Assembly (NCBI GenBank): GCA_964503965.1
Contig: CAZDCK010000016.1
Location: 4,159-68,158 of the forward strand
DNA from: Eutrophocola sp964503965
GTDB lineage: Bacteria; Pseudomonadota; Gammaproteobacteria; Pseudomonadales; Pseudohongiellaceae
Direction: 5' to 3'
DNA length: 64,000 nucleotides
Each line of letters starts with the position of its first letter. Positions within the stretch are counted from its first letter, which is position 1. Made by a program: the position numbers and the translations under genes. This document shows, piece after piece, positions 8,456 through 17,154 of this stretch. The notes under the pieces were generated by a model, which worked only from the letters and a program-made list of their open reading frames with translations, made no database searches and was not told where the DNA came from.

Positions 8456-9103
8456 TCAGCTTCCGCTTCTTTCCTTCTGTACAAGGAAATCCACAATTTT
8501 CAACATTTCAGTCTGGGTAGGGACAGAGCCACCCACGGAAACCAGGTATTTTCCATTAACAACCATACTTGGTACGCCGCGAACACCATAATCACGCATC
8601 CGTGTTCCCGCACGTTTTACAGCCGAAGATACGGAGAAAGATTTCCACGCCTTGTCAAAATCGTCACCAGACACACCTTCACCCAGGAACATCTCTTTTA
8701 CTGCGTCTTCTGTCTGCAGATAGTTTCGACTCTGGTGAATTTCAGAGAAAGCAGCAGGATGGATGTCATCAAGCACACCAAGGGCTTCTGCGGCATAAAA
8801 GATCTGGGCATGCACTTCCATGGTCTTGTTCCACATCCCGGGGCTACGAACGAAGGCCACATCTGAAGGCAATTTTTCTTCCCAGCTGTGAATCAGGGGC
8901 TCGAAGGCAAAGCAGTGCGGGCACCCGTACCAGAATATTTCGGTCACCTCGACCTTGTTAGGGTCTGATGTCCTCACGGGACTGGCGATTTCCTCGTAAT
9001 GAGTACCTTCAACATACAGTGATGGCTGGGCAAATAATGACGCAGCCTGACCAAGTGTCAGGGCCAGGGCAACCAGCATGAAGGTGCGTTTAATCAAAGT
9101 CAT
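8456..9103 (-). CDS. dsbA: Thiol:disulfide interchange protein DsbA
   Basis: 215-residue periplasmic oxidase that introduces disulfide bonds into secreted proteins. A signal peptide (residues 1-25, ending SLFAQ) precedes the thioredoxin-fold domain. The active site is C61-P-H-C64 inside FWYGCPHCF. The cis-proline loop is RGVPSMVVNGKY near residue 175, and the helical insertion lies between. An AGGGAG ribosome binding site precedes the ATG. Its position beside cytochrome c4 and engB is the same as in pseudomonads. It probably serves the T2SS substrates and pseudopilins encoded next door as well as periplasmic proteins generally. Confidence 0.95.
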   Translation of the reverse strand: MTLIKRTFMLVALALTLGQAASLFAQPSLYVEGTHYEEIASPVRTSDPNKVEVTEIFWYGCPHCFAFEPLIHSWEEKLPSDVAFVRSPGMWNKTMEVHAQIFYAAEALGVLDDIHPAAFSEIHQSRNYLQTEDAVKEMFLGEGVSGDDFDKAWKSFSVSSAVKRAGTRMRDYGVRGVPSMVVNGKYLVSVGGSVPTQTEMLKIVDFLVQKERSGS

Positions 9104-9288
9104 GAATTTCTCCCTCTGTCTTTTTTATTCAGCTTGGCGGCTGTTTAACGAGCTATTTTTGGTAATCTTGTCAGCAGTGGCGACGAGTATGCCATACTGC
9201 CCGGAAAAACTGGCAGTGAATACAGGGACCCTTATTTCACTTTCTTATTTCTTGCAGTTTTACCCGACCAGCCTTAATCGGCGCTGAA

Positions 9289-9924
9289 TTACCTCAACCC
9301 TGACACGTAAGAAGCCAAGGCTGAAATTTCATCATCTCTCAAACGAGCAGCAATGCTGCGCATAATTTCCGAATCATCATTCATTCTCACACCATCCCTG
9401 AACGCCTTGAGCTGCATTTCAGTATAGGCTGGATCCTGGCCACTCAGGGCAGGATATCCGGCAGATGCCAGACCCTGACCATCGGGAGAGTGACAAGCGC
9501 TGCAAGCTGCAACGCCAATCTCGGCATTACCGGCACGGTACAGCTCCTGGCCCATAGCCACTTTTTCTGGGTCTGCCGCACCTGTAGCTATAGGCTGTGA
9601 GGCATAATAAGCCGCCACATCAGCCAAGTCCTGTTCGTTGAGGGCATTGAGCATGCCCGTCATCAGGGGCGCGGAACGAACACCGCTTTTAATATCAAGC
9701 ATTTGTTTAAGCAGGTATTTCTCGTTCTGGCCACCTATTTTTGGCACATTGTCCAGTTGGCTCATATTGCCATCCTGGCCATGACAGGCCAGGCAGACTG
9801 TTATTTTGTCGGCGCCCGCTTCAGCGTTTCCCTGGGCTGACACCACAATGCTCATCAGCATTGAGGACATTATAAGGACAGAAGCGGAAAGTGTTTTTAC
9901 TGTTACAACTACGTTTTTCATCAT
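9289..9924 (-). CDS. Diheme cytochrome c4
   Basis: About 211 residues with a signal peptide (ending VVSAQG) and two tandem class I cytochrome domains, each with one heme-binding CxxCH motif (CLACH and CSACH) and a downstream methionine ligand region. Cytochrome c4 is a periplasmic, membrane-associated electron carrier to terminal oxidases. A longer frame reaches 10038, but the ATG cluster at 9930/9924/9921 gives a proper signal peptide; 9924 is chosen, and the three cannot be told apart with certainty. It lies 185 bases upstream of dsbA and is divergent from engB. Confidence 0.9.
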   Translation of the reverse strand: MMKNVVVTVKTLSASVLIMSSMLMSIVVSAQGNAEAGADKITVCLACHGQDGNMSQLDNVPKIGGQNEKYLLKQMLDIKSGVRSAPLMTGMLNALNEQDLADVAAYYASQPIATGAADPEKVAMGQELYRAGNAEIGVAACSACHSPDGQGLASAGYPALSGQDPAYTEMQLKAFRDGVRMNDDSEIMRSIAARLRDDEISALASYVSGLR

Positions 9925-10147
9925 TCTCATTTCCAATCGGGACTGTGTGCAAACCCGGCCAACATGGTTCCAGGCCTCGATTCTCTTAATCTGACAAAGG
10001 TAAACTTCGATATTCAGGAACCGATCAAATCTAGCCAAGTCTAGATAGTAATCACTATTACAGGCAGGGGCTGTTACAATCTCCTGCCGTCAGGAGCGCG
10101 CGATTATACCTTAACCGCATGCCCAATCCCAAGCAGAAAGCCGTTAT

Positions 10148-10798
10148 ATGAATACAACCCCAAAGACTCAGAGGCTGGACTTTACCGGACTACACTTCCT
10201 GCAAAGCGCAGAGACCCTGGACCAGTGCCCACCCGATAATGGTACGGAGGTCGCTTTTGTGGGTCGCTCCAATGCCGGAAAGTCCAGTGCCATCAATGCC
10301 CTGGCCCGACAACCCAAGCTTGCCCGTACCAGTAAAACCCCCGGGAGAACCCAGTTGTTGAATTTTTTCCAGGTCGCTGAAGGTAAATTCCTGGTGGACC
10401 TGCCCGGTTTTGGATATGCAAAGGTCCCGCCAAAAGTAAAAATGAAGTGGGAGAGGCAGCTTGAAGCCTATCTGGTGGAGCGGCAGTCCCTGCAAGGTCT
10501 CGTTTTGCTGATGGATTGCCGCCATCCGCTGCGGGAGTTTGATTACCAGATGATTGAGTGGTGTGCCCGCTCGGACATGCCCGTGCATATTCTCCTAACC
10601 AAATGTGACAAGCTAAAGTCAGGAGCCAGGAATAAGGTGCTTTTAGAAACCAGAAGAACCCTGGCCAATTATGGGGACCTTGTTAGTATCCAGCTATTCT
10701 CTGCCCTCAAAAATGAGGGCGCAGGTGAACTGATGGGGCGTCTGCAGGCCTGGTTAAGTCCTATTGGACTCTCCAGTGAAACGGAAGCAGGGGAGTAA
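10148..10798 (+). CDS. engB: Ribosome biogenesis GTP-binding protein EngB (YsxC/YihA)
   Basis: 216-residue essential GTPase of the TrmE-Era-EngA-YihA-Septin class, needed for large-subunit assembly. The G1 motif is GRSNAGKSS (about 40-48), G2 has TPGRTQ, G3 is DLPGFG and G4 is TKCD. It is divergent from cytochrome c4 and faces polA tail to tail, the arrangement found in enterics and pseudomonads. Confidence 0.95.
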   Translation: MNTTPKTQRLDFTGLHFLQSAETLDQCPPDNGTEVAFVGRSNAGKSSAINALARQPKLARTSKTPGRTQLLNFFQVAEGKFLVDLPGFGYAKVPPKVKMKWERQLEAYLVERQSLQGLVLLMDCRHPLREFDYQMIEWCARSDMPVHILLTKCDKLKSGARNKVLLETRRTLANYGDLVSIQLFSALKNEGAGELMGRLQAWLSPIGLSSETEAGE

Positions 10799-11102
10799 AT
10801 GGTATAGAAACAGAAATCAGATAGTGTCAGGGGCCTGAAATATAAATTTAGCAAAAGGGCCGATGACCAGTACCGCAGGACCGCTAAAAAGAAAGCGGGC
10901 CCTGGTCGTAGGAGAAAACAACCAGGGCCCAACGCGCTCCTAATTAACCAGGAGAGTTATCTTCAATCAGCAGGCTGGAAAAATCGGGGAGAAAACCATC
11001 CTGCTGTACTTATTGACCAGCAGGTCGGTCAATAGTTCAAAAAAGTTTCTCCGAAATTGAAATTTTTCCTGTACGGACAATGACACAACCAAAACTCATC
11101 CC
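10799..11102. other. Structured engB-polA intergenic spacer, no protein gene
   Basis: 304 bases between two convergent genes, with no credible coding frame. It holds a perfect 10-bp inverted repeat (10897-10906 with 10921-10930), a perfect 7-bp inverted repeat (11012-11018 with 11027-11033) and several A/T runs. In enterics the same interval carries Spot 42, and in Pseudomonas a regulatory RNA maps here, so a small RNA gene is possible. No promoter was found that would settle it; the strong hairpin is also explained as the polA terminator. Confidence 0.5.
10886..10930 (-). terminator. Probable terminator downstream of polA (or of a small RNA)
   Basis: Perfect 10-bp GC-rich stem GGGCCCTGGT/ACCAGGGCCC with a 14-base loop. 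On the minus strand it is followed by GCTTTCTTTTTA, a usable U-rich tail. It lies about 170 bases beyond the polA stop, far for a simple terminator, which leaves room for a separate short transcript ending here. Confidence 0.6.
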
Positions 11103-13847
11103 CTAATGGGCTGTATGCCAGTTCGGCCCTGACCCGATATCCACAACCAGAGGCACATTCAGAGACGCTGCCGACACCATCCGGAATTTCACCCCCTCTG
11201 AAAGCAGGTCCAGATCCTGTTCAGCCACCTCGAATACCAGTTCATCATGAACCTGCATAATCATGGTTGCATCCAGATTGGCCACTCCCAGCCAGTGGTC
11301 AATGTCCACCATGGCCTGCTTGATGATATCGGCTGCTGTCCCCTGCATGGGGGCATTGATCGCAGTACGTTCAGCCGCTTTTCTGAGCATGCCATTGCTG
11401 GCCTTGATGTCTGGTAGATACAGACGGCGACCAAATAACGTTTCCACGTATCCCTGTTCACTGGCGAGCATGCGTGTTTCATCCATATATTGCCTGACAC
11501 CGGGATAACGCTGGAAATAGCGCTCAACATATTCCTGGGCTTCAGCCCGGCCAATTCCAAGCTGCTTGGCCAACCCAAAAGCTGACATGCCATAAATCAA
11601 TCCGAAGTTAATGGCCTTGGCACTTCGACGCTGCTCGTGTTCAACCTTGTCCAGGGCCACTGAGAAAATTTCACTGGCGGTAGCCTGATGGACATCAAGA
11701 CCATCCCTGAAGGCATTACACAAACCTTCATCGCCGGAAAGGTGCGCCATGATACGCAATTCCACCTGGGAGTAGTCGGCCGCCATCAAGACTTTACCTG
11801 GACTGGCTACAAAGGCCTGCCGCACCTTTCGGCCTTCCTCGGTCCTGATAGGGATATTCTGCAGGTTGGGCTCGGTGGAAGAGAGTCTGCCCGTAGCCGC
11901 GATAGCCTGCTGGAATGTGCTGTGTACCCGGCCTGTAGCAGGATTGATATCCTGCGGCAGCTTGTCTGTATAAGTGGATTTGAGTTTACTCAGCCCGCGA
12001 TGTTCGAGAATGACTTTGGGCAAGGGATATTCCAGGGCCAGTTCCTGCAATACGGGCTCTGCCGTTGAAGGCTGGCCCTTGGCAGTCTTGCTGATTACGG
12101 GATATTCCAGCTTTTCATAAAAAATCTGCTGAAGCTGTTTTGGTGAGCCCAGATTGAACTCTTCACCTGCCAGGGAATAGGCTTCCTTTTCCAGGGCATC
12201 CAGCCTGATCGTAATTTCTTCACTTTGCTTGGACAACGTCGCTGTATCAAGACTGACGCCTGCGGCTTCCATGTCCGTGAGTACCGGTAATAGCGAAATT
12301 TCAAAATAACGATAAACATCTGCAAGACTGCCGGTATCCTCCAGTTTTTTCCCAAGCACCTGGTGCAGCCGAAAACAGAAATCTGCGTTTTCTGCTGACC
12401 ACTGTGCGGCCTTGTCGATCTCCAGGTCGGCATAGTCAATCCTGTTCCGCCCCTTACCGAGCAGCTCGTCCCGGGAGGCCTTGTCCAGCTCGAGATACAT
12501 CGAGACAATCCGGTCCAGGGTATGTTTATGCGCTACTGAATTAACGACATAGGACTGGAGCATGATATCGAAGCGTCGCCCCTTAAGAGCGATGTCTACA
12601 TTGCCCAGAACATGAGACGCGGTCTTTAGATCATGGCCAATCTTGAACACATGCTTGTCCTCAAGCACCGGCTTGAGCATTGTTATGGCTGTTTCCACCG
12701 GGAGTTGCGGGGCATTTTCAAGCCCGGTATGGCGCAGCGGAAGATAGGCCGACACACCAGGCTCGCTACACAGCGAAAACCCTATAATTTCAGCCCCCTT
12801 GTAGTGACCGCCCTGGGTTTCAATACTGATCGCCAGTTTCCCGGCTGCTTTCGCCTTTTCCAGGACGTTTTTCAGGGAAATCTCGTCGAGAATGATGCTG
12901 TAGGCCAGCTCTTCTGGTGCCTGAAACTCTTCTTCTGTCTCATCACCATTGCCCGCATTATCCAGGCCCGGAATATCCGCCGCTTCCACACCTTCATTTT
13001 CCAGTTCCTTGACCCAGCTTCTGAATTCAAGGAGTTTGTACAGCGCAAGCAGTTCTGCGTTTTCCGGCTCCTTGTGAACAAGGTCCTTCGGGCCAAATTC
13101 CAGCTCGACATCCAGCTTGATCGTTGCAAGCTCTCTGGACAACTTTGCCATTTCAATGTTGTCTCGCAACTTTTCACCGATCTTTCCCTTGATTTCACCT
13201 GCATGAGCGATGAGCTCATCCAGGGAGCCATACTGATCAAGCCATTTGACTGCGGTCTTGGGCCCCACACCGGTAACACCGGGAATGTTATCGGACTTGT
13301 CACCCATCAAGGCCAGGTAATCAATGATTTTTTCCGGCGGCAAGCCAAACTTGCTTTTGACTCCCTCGATATCCAGTGTTTCGTTGGTCATCGTATTGAG
13401 CAAGGTCACATGTTCATTCACCAGTTGAGCCAGATCCTTGTCACCGGTAGATATGAGGGTAGGTATGTTCTGCTCCCAGGCCTGCCGGGCAAGTGTGCCG
13501 ATTACGTCATCGGCTTCAACGCCTTCTATGGCAAGAAGGGGCAATCCCATCGCTTTGATAATCTGGTGAATCGGCTCAATCTGGGAACGAAGGTCATCAG
13601 GCATGGGGGGCCTGTGAGCCTTGTAGTCTGCAAACATGTCATTGCGGAAGGTCTTGCCCTTCGCATCAAAGATAACGGCAACATGGCTATCAGGGTACGC
13701 ATTGATCAGGCTTCTGATCATATTGATTACCCCTTTCACGGCGCCAGTTGGTTGCCCTTTACTGGAAGTCAGTGGAGGCAGTGCATGGAACGCCCTGAAT
13801 AGATAGGAGGAACCATCTACGAGCACCAGGGGATTTTTCTCAGCCAT
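11103..13847 (-). CDS. polA: DNA polymerase I with degenerate 3'-5' exonuclease site
   Basis: 914 residues with all three Pol I domains. The 5' nuclease domain (1-290) keeps its acidic site (DDVIG near 113, GDKD near 135, GDKSDNIPGV near 182). The polymerase domain keeps motif A DYSQVELR (catalytic D691), the O-helix RRSAKAINFGLIYG, and motif C VHDE (D868). The middle domain (about 312-510) is full length, but against E. coli three of the four DEDDy carboxylates are replaced: D355 is S341, D424 is A410 and D501 is N487; only E357 (E343) remains, and Y497 is W483. The protein should do gap filling and Okazaki fragment processing without proofreading. The alignment was done by eye. Confidence 0.96.
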   Translation of the reverse strand: MAEKNPLVLVDGSSYLFRAFHALPPLTSSKGQPTGAVKGVINMIRSLINAYPDSHVAVIFDAKGKTFRNDMFADYKAHRPPMPDDLRSQIEPIHQIIKAMGLPLLAIEGVEADDVIGTLARQAWEQNIPTLISTGDKDLAQLVNEHVTLLNTMTNETLDIEGVKSKFGLPPEKIIDYLALMGDKSDNIPGVTGVGPKTAVKWLDQYGSLDELIAHAGEIKGKIGEKLRDNIEMAKLSRELATIKLDVELEFGPKDLVHKEPENAELLALYKLLEFRSWVKELENEGVEAADIPGLDNAGNGDETEEEFQAPEELAYSIILDEISLKNVLEKAKAAGKLAISIETQGGHYKGAEIIGFSLCSEPGVSAYLPLRHTGLENAPQLPVETAITMLKPVLEDKHVFKIGHDLKTASHVLGNVDIALKGRRFDIMLQSYVVNSVAHKHTLDRIVSMYLELDKASRDELLGKGRNRIDYADLEIDKAAQWSAENADFCFRLHQVLGKKLEDTGSLADVYRYFEISLLPVLTDMEAAGVSLDTATLSKQSEEITIRLDALEKEAYSLAGEEFNLGSPKQLQQIFYEKLEYPVISKTAKGQPSTAEPVLQELALEYPLPKVILEHRGLSKLKSTYTDKLPQDINPATGRVHSTFQQAIAATGRLSSTEPNLQNIPIRTEEGRKVRQAFVASPGKVLMAADYSQVELRIMAHLSGDEGLCNAFRDGLDVHQATASEIFSVALDKVEHEQRRSAKAINFGLIYGMSAFGLAKQLGIGRAEAQEYVERYFQRYPGVRQYMDETRMLASEQGYVETLFGRRLYLPDIKASNGMLRKAAERTAINAPMQGTAADIIKQAMVDIDHWLGVANLDATMIMQVHDELVFEVAEQDLDLLSEGVKFRMVSAASLNVPLVVDIGSGPNWHTAH

Positions 13848-13871
13848 CGGTTTTTCCGTATCTCTTGTTAT

Positions 13872-14732
13872 TCAGTTCAGGCAGGTGTTGAAAGCCACTG
13901 CCACGTCTTCCAAGAACCTGAAATAGGCTTCTTTGCCAGCACCGGCATTAATTGCCAGGATGTCGATATCTACAAATTGAATATCTTTTCTGTCCAGCTG
14001 GTTTGCCAGCTGCCGGGTATTGACTGACGGCCCTGCGAGGATACAGTTTACGTCGTTTTCCTCAAGAATGGATTTGACGGACAGGATATGACGGATTCCC
14101 GGACTAACTTCTTCATTGTTGGTAAAACTGGCGGCATGCTCCAACCCAAACTGCTTTTCAAAATATTGGTAACCGTTATGGTAGATCGCATAGGCGTGAC
14201 CATCACCGTGACTGACCAGCTCCCCTATCCTGTTCTCCAGTACATCTAAACCTTTCAGAAATTCATCGAGATTACTTGTGTAACGGCCACTGTTTCCACC
14301 ATCGATTTCCGATAGGACATTGGCCAGTTCAACCGCAATGGCGGCCGTATTTCGTGTATCCAGCCACACATGGGGGTCGGTCCTGTTGCCTGATACCTGA
14401 ATGGTGACACCGTTTATGTCCAGAGCGGCAATCACCCTGGCGTCTATCTCGCCAATGACTTTTTCCAGGCCCGTTTCCAGCTCAGTACCAACCCAGAACA
14501 GTATGTCTGCATTATCCAGGGTCCTTCTTTGTGATGGTCGCAGGGAGGGATGATGGGGATCCTGAGTCTGGTCGAAGAGAGAGGCTGGCTCAGAGACACC
14601 ATCAGTAACGGCCATGGCAATCAATTGTAACGGCCGTATGGTCGCTACAACATCCGGCTGGGCATTTAGACTTGTTATCCCGGTCAACAGAAAGATCAGG
14701 GCAGTACAAATTTTTGCAATAAATGAACGCAT
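13872..14732 (-). CDS. znuA: Zinc ABC transporter substrate-binding protein ZnuA
   Basis: 286-residue cluster A-I periplasmic binding protein. A signal peptide (MRSFIAKIC...SLNAQ) is followed by the metal ligands expected for this family: His in DPHHPSLRPS, His in DPHVWLD, His in YHNGYQYFE, and a C-terminal acidic residue near VDIDILA. The usual histidine-rich loop is short. An open frame extends to 14876, but the ATG at 14732 starts the signal peptide and leaves room for the divergent promoter. It is divergent from znuC. Confidence 0.92.
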   Translation of the reverse strand: MRSFIAKICTALIFLLTGITSLNAQPDVVATIRPLQLIAMAVTDGVSEPASLFDQTQDPHHPSLRPSQRRTLDNADILFWVGTELETGLEKVIGEIDARVIAALDINGVTIQVSGNRTDPHVWLDTRNTAAIAVELANVLSEIDGGNSGRYTSNLDEFLKGLDVLENRIGELVSHGDGHAYAIYHNGYQYFEKQFGLEHAASFTNNEEVSPGIRHILSVKSILEENDVNCILAGPSVNTRQLANQLDRKDIQFVDIDILAINAGAGKEAYFRFLEDVAVAFNTCLN

Positions 14733-14790
14733 CAAACAGATATTCAGCAACGTAGAAAACGGTTCCCCGGCAAGCCGGGATTCAAGAAAG

Positions 14791-14807
14791 GTGCTATGAT
14801 ATATCAC
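14791..14807. promoter_or_regulatory. Candidate Zur operator between znuA and znuC
   Basis: An imperfect 17-base palindrome with outer GTG/CAC arms and an AT-rich centre lies in the 179-base divergent spacer, 59 bases upstream of znuA. Twelve of 16 paired positions are symmetric. The spacing and composition resemble gammaproteobacterial Zur sites, which commonly sit between znuA and znuCB. The match is by eye only. Confidence 0.4.
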
Positions 14808-14911
14808 TGACCTAAAATACCACAGGACTCTCCACATGCCGGTCTTCATCAGACTATTTTCAGCATCCTGCATCAAGGTAATCCCTGAATTCCTCCCTGG
14901 CTGTTGATCCC

Positions 14912-15673
14912 GTGGACGACAAACTCCTTATCAATGCCAGGGATATATCCCTGCAAATAGACCAGCGGCATATTCTTCAGCATATTTCCCTGCAGATTGC
15001 CGAAAAACAGATCCTGACCCTGATCGGACCAAACGGCGCCGGTAAAACCTCACTGGTGAAGATTGTGCTGGGCCTTCTTCGTCCGTCAACTGGCAAAGTT
15101 GTGACGCGCAAGGGGCTTCGGGTCGGTTATATGCCCCAGCGACTGCACATTGACCAAAGCATGCCCGTTTCCGTTGAACGGTTTCTGTCCCTTGCTGTCA
15201 ATGTTAACCACGGCAAGATGGATTCCGCCCTGGAAGAAGTCGGTGCGACCAGTCTTAAAAACAGTCAGCTCCATTCCCTTTCCGGTGGAGAAATGCAGAG
15301 AGTGCTGCTTGCACGGGCTCTCATCCAGGATCCACAGCTGCTTGTCCTGGATGAACCGGCCCAGGGCGTGGATGTAAATGGTCAGGCAGAGCTGTATCGA
15401 CTTATTACGGATATCCGCGATGAACATCACTGTGGCATTCTCCTGGTCTCCCACGACCTGCACCTGGTGATGTCTGCCACCGATGAAGTAATCTGTCTGA
15501 ACCAGCATGTTTGCTGTCATGGTCACCCTGAACAGGTAAGTAATGACCCTGCCTATCTTGAACTATTCGGTAAAAGGGATGCAGAAACACTTGCCGTCTA
15601 TACACATCATCACAATCACAGTCATGACCTGGCCGGGGATATTGTTAAAGGCCAGCAAGGGCAATCCGACTGA
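14912..15673 (+). CDS. znuC: Zinc ABC transporter ATP-binding protein ZnuC
   Basis: 253-residue ABC ATPase that energises zinc import. The Walker A motif is GPNGAGKTS (about 39-47), the Q-loop region GYMPQRL follows, the signature is LSGGEMQRV, Walker B is LLVLDEPAQG and the switch histidine is in LLVSHDLH. The C-terminal tail is His-rich (YTHHHNHSHDL), typical of ZnuC and possibly a zinc-sensing extension. The start is a GTG; no ATG occurs before the Walker A motif. Its stop overlaps the znuB start by one base. Confidence 0.93.
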   Translation: MDDKLLINARDISLQIDQRHILQHISLQIAEKQILTLIGPNGAGKTSLVKIVLGLLRPSTGKVVTRKGLRVGYMPQRLHIDQSMPVSVERFLSLAVNVNHGKMDSALEEVGATSLKNSQLHSLSGGEMQRVLLARALIQDPQLLVLDEPAQGVDVNGQAELYRLITDIRDEHHCGILLVSHDLHLVMSATDEVICLNQHVCCHGHPEQVSNDPAYLELFGKRDAETLAVYTHHHNHSHDLAGDIVKGQQGQSD

Positions 15674-16461
15674 TGGGTGACTTTATAGCACGCGCGCTAA
15701 TGGCCGGACTTATGGTTGCAATAATTGCCGGTCCCCTTGGCTGTTTTGTTGTATGGCGCCGGATGTCTTATTTTGGGGATACTCTTGCACACTCGGCGCT
15801 ATTTGGTATAGCGCTGGGTCTCGTAATGGATATCAACCTCGAGCTGGCCGTATTACTGGCTTGTATAGTGCTTGCATTTGCGCTTGTGCTGATGGAAAAC
15901 CGTCGGGATCTTTCCACTGATACCATCCTTGGCATACTGGCACATAGCTCACTTGCCCTGGGTCTTGTCATCATCAGTTTTACCGATAATCAGGTAAACC
16001 TGATGGCCTATTTGTTTGGTGACCTGCTCACTGTATCCACACAAAACCTGGTCTGGATAGGCACAGCAACCATTGTCGTGCTAGGGCTTTTATTCATAAA
16101 CTGGAATAAGCTTTTAACGATTACCCTGCATGCCGAGCTAGCCCAGGTTGAAGGGCTTAACATCATGCGGATTCGTCTGTTGCTGATGTTGCTGATTGCC
16201 CTGATTGTTGCAGCATCCATGAAAGTCGTTGGTGTTCTGCTGATCACTTCACTGCTGATCATTCCCCCCGCCTGTGCCAGGGGCTTTTCCAATACGCCTG
16301 AAAAAATGGCGATACTGTCAGCAATTACCGGCTGCATTGCTGTTTGTGGAGGGCTGGCAGGTTCATGGTTCTGGGATACACCGACTGGACCCAGTGTTGT
16401 AGTGACCGCAAGTATGCTGTTTATTGTGAGCAGGCTGATCAGCGGCCAGGAATCAACCTGA
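15673..16461 (+). CDS. znuB: Zinc ABC transporter permease ZnuB
   Basis: 262-residue inner membrane permease of the ABC-3 family with about eight hydrophobic segments. The family pattern is visible in GPLGCFVVWRRMSYFGDTLAHSALFG near the start and in SMKVVGVLLITSLLIIPP near residue 190. It is translationally coupled to znuC (TGATG) and ends five bases before the convergent sco gene. Confidence 0.94.
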   Translation: MGDFIARALMAGLMVAIIAGPLGCFVVWRRMSYFGDTLAHSALFGIALGLVMDINLELAVLLACIVLAFALVLMENRRDLSTDTILGILAHSSLALGLVIISFTDNQVNLMAYLFGDLLTVSTQNLVWIGTATIVVLGLLFINWNKLLTITLHAELAQVEGLNIMRIRLLLMLLIALIVAASMKVVGVLLITSLLIIPPACARGFSNTPEKMAILSAITGCIAVCGGLAGSWFWDTPTGPSVVVTASMLFIVSRLISGQEST

Positions 16462-16466
16462 CTGGA

Positions 16467-17111
16467 TCAGTACCCGAAATAGGTTTTTACCCGGCGAAAG
16501 TTGTCGAGCATGTTTTCAGGCTGGTAAGGCGCTTTGAAGAATCCCACGTTATTTCCCTGTGGATCAAAGAGCATGATTTCGCCATTGTGATTCACCAGGT
16601 AGTTCTCATCATCAATGCGAGTGTAGCTGAAGGAAATATTGACCTGTTTTGTCAGACTTAACACTTGAGCATATTCACCGGTGGCCCCAATGAAACCCGG
16701 ATTGAAATATGTCACATAGTCTTTCATTTTTGGTAGGGTGTCGCGCTCCGGATCCACGCTGATCATGACAACCCTGACATCGACAGATTCCCCGACCCGT
16801 TCAAGCAAGTCATGAAATTGCTTCAGGCTGGCCATGGTTAACGGACAAATATCCGGGCAGTAGGTATAGCCAAAAAATACCATGCTCCAGTGCCCACCTA
16901 ATGACTGGTTGGTAAACGCGTTTTGATTGTGATCCTGGAGCTCGAATGGATTTAGTGTGATGGGGTTGTCATAAAGAAAAAAACCATCATTTCGAAGGGA
17001 TTCAGGGGTGACCTTTTCCCCACCCAGAAGCAGGTAAAGCAATACTGATCCGGAAAGCACTGAAACGCCGGCGAATAGCAGGATGAATAATTTGAGGGAG
17101 AACTTTTCCAC
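16467..17111 (-). CDS. SCO1/SenC copper chaperone for cytochrome oxidase
   Basis: 214-residue membrane-anchored thioredoxin-like protein that delivers copper to the CuA site of cytochrome c oxidase. It has one N-terminal helix (8-30), the copper ligands C85 and C89 in YCPDIC, and the third ligand His175 in YLVNHNGE. The start is a GTG. It is the last gene of a ctaA-cyoE-sco1 run on the minus strand, 43 bases after cyoE. Its partner CuA subunit is not intact in this window. Confidence 0.92.
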   Translation of the reverse strand: MEKFSLKLFILLFAGVSVLSGSVLLYLLLGGEKVTPESLRNDGFFLYDNPITLNPFELQDHNQNAFTNQSLGGHWSMVFFGYTYCPDICPLTMASLKQFHDLLERVGESVDVRVVMISVDPERDTLPKMKDYVTYFNPGFIGATGEYAQVLSLTKQVNISFSYTRIDDENYLVNHNGEIMLFDPQGNNVGFFKAPYQPENMLDNFRRVKTYFGY

Positions 17112-17154
17112 GGCTTTACTGCCTGTTTGTCGTCTCAGCGACTTCGGCCAAGCG

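Noticed and set aside
9104..9288. Possible terminator between cytochrome c4 and dsbA
   Set aside because: Only 5-6 bp imperfect stems without a U run were found; the two genes may be co-transcribed.
9931..10147. Short inverted repeats in the cytochrome c4-engB spacer (CTCCTG/CAGGAG near 10081-10096)
   Set aside because: Six-base arms without a T tract are too weak to call an operator or terminator.
12633..13802. Long open frame (389 codons) on the plus strand opposite polA
   Set aside because: It lies wholly antisense to a well-supported polA, shows no recognisable domain, and has no ribosome binding site; it is a codon-usage shadow.
13872..14876. Longer znuA start at 14876
   Set aside because: The extra residues precede a complete signal peptide at 14732 and would cover the candidate Zur operator and divergent promoter.
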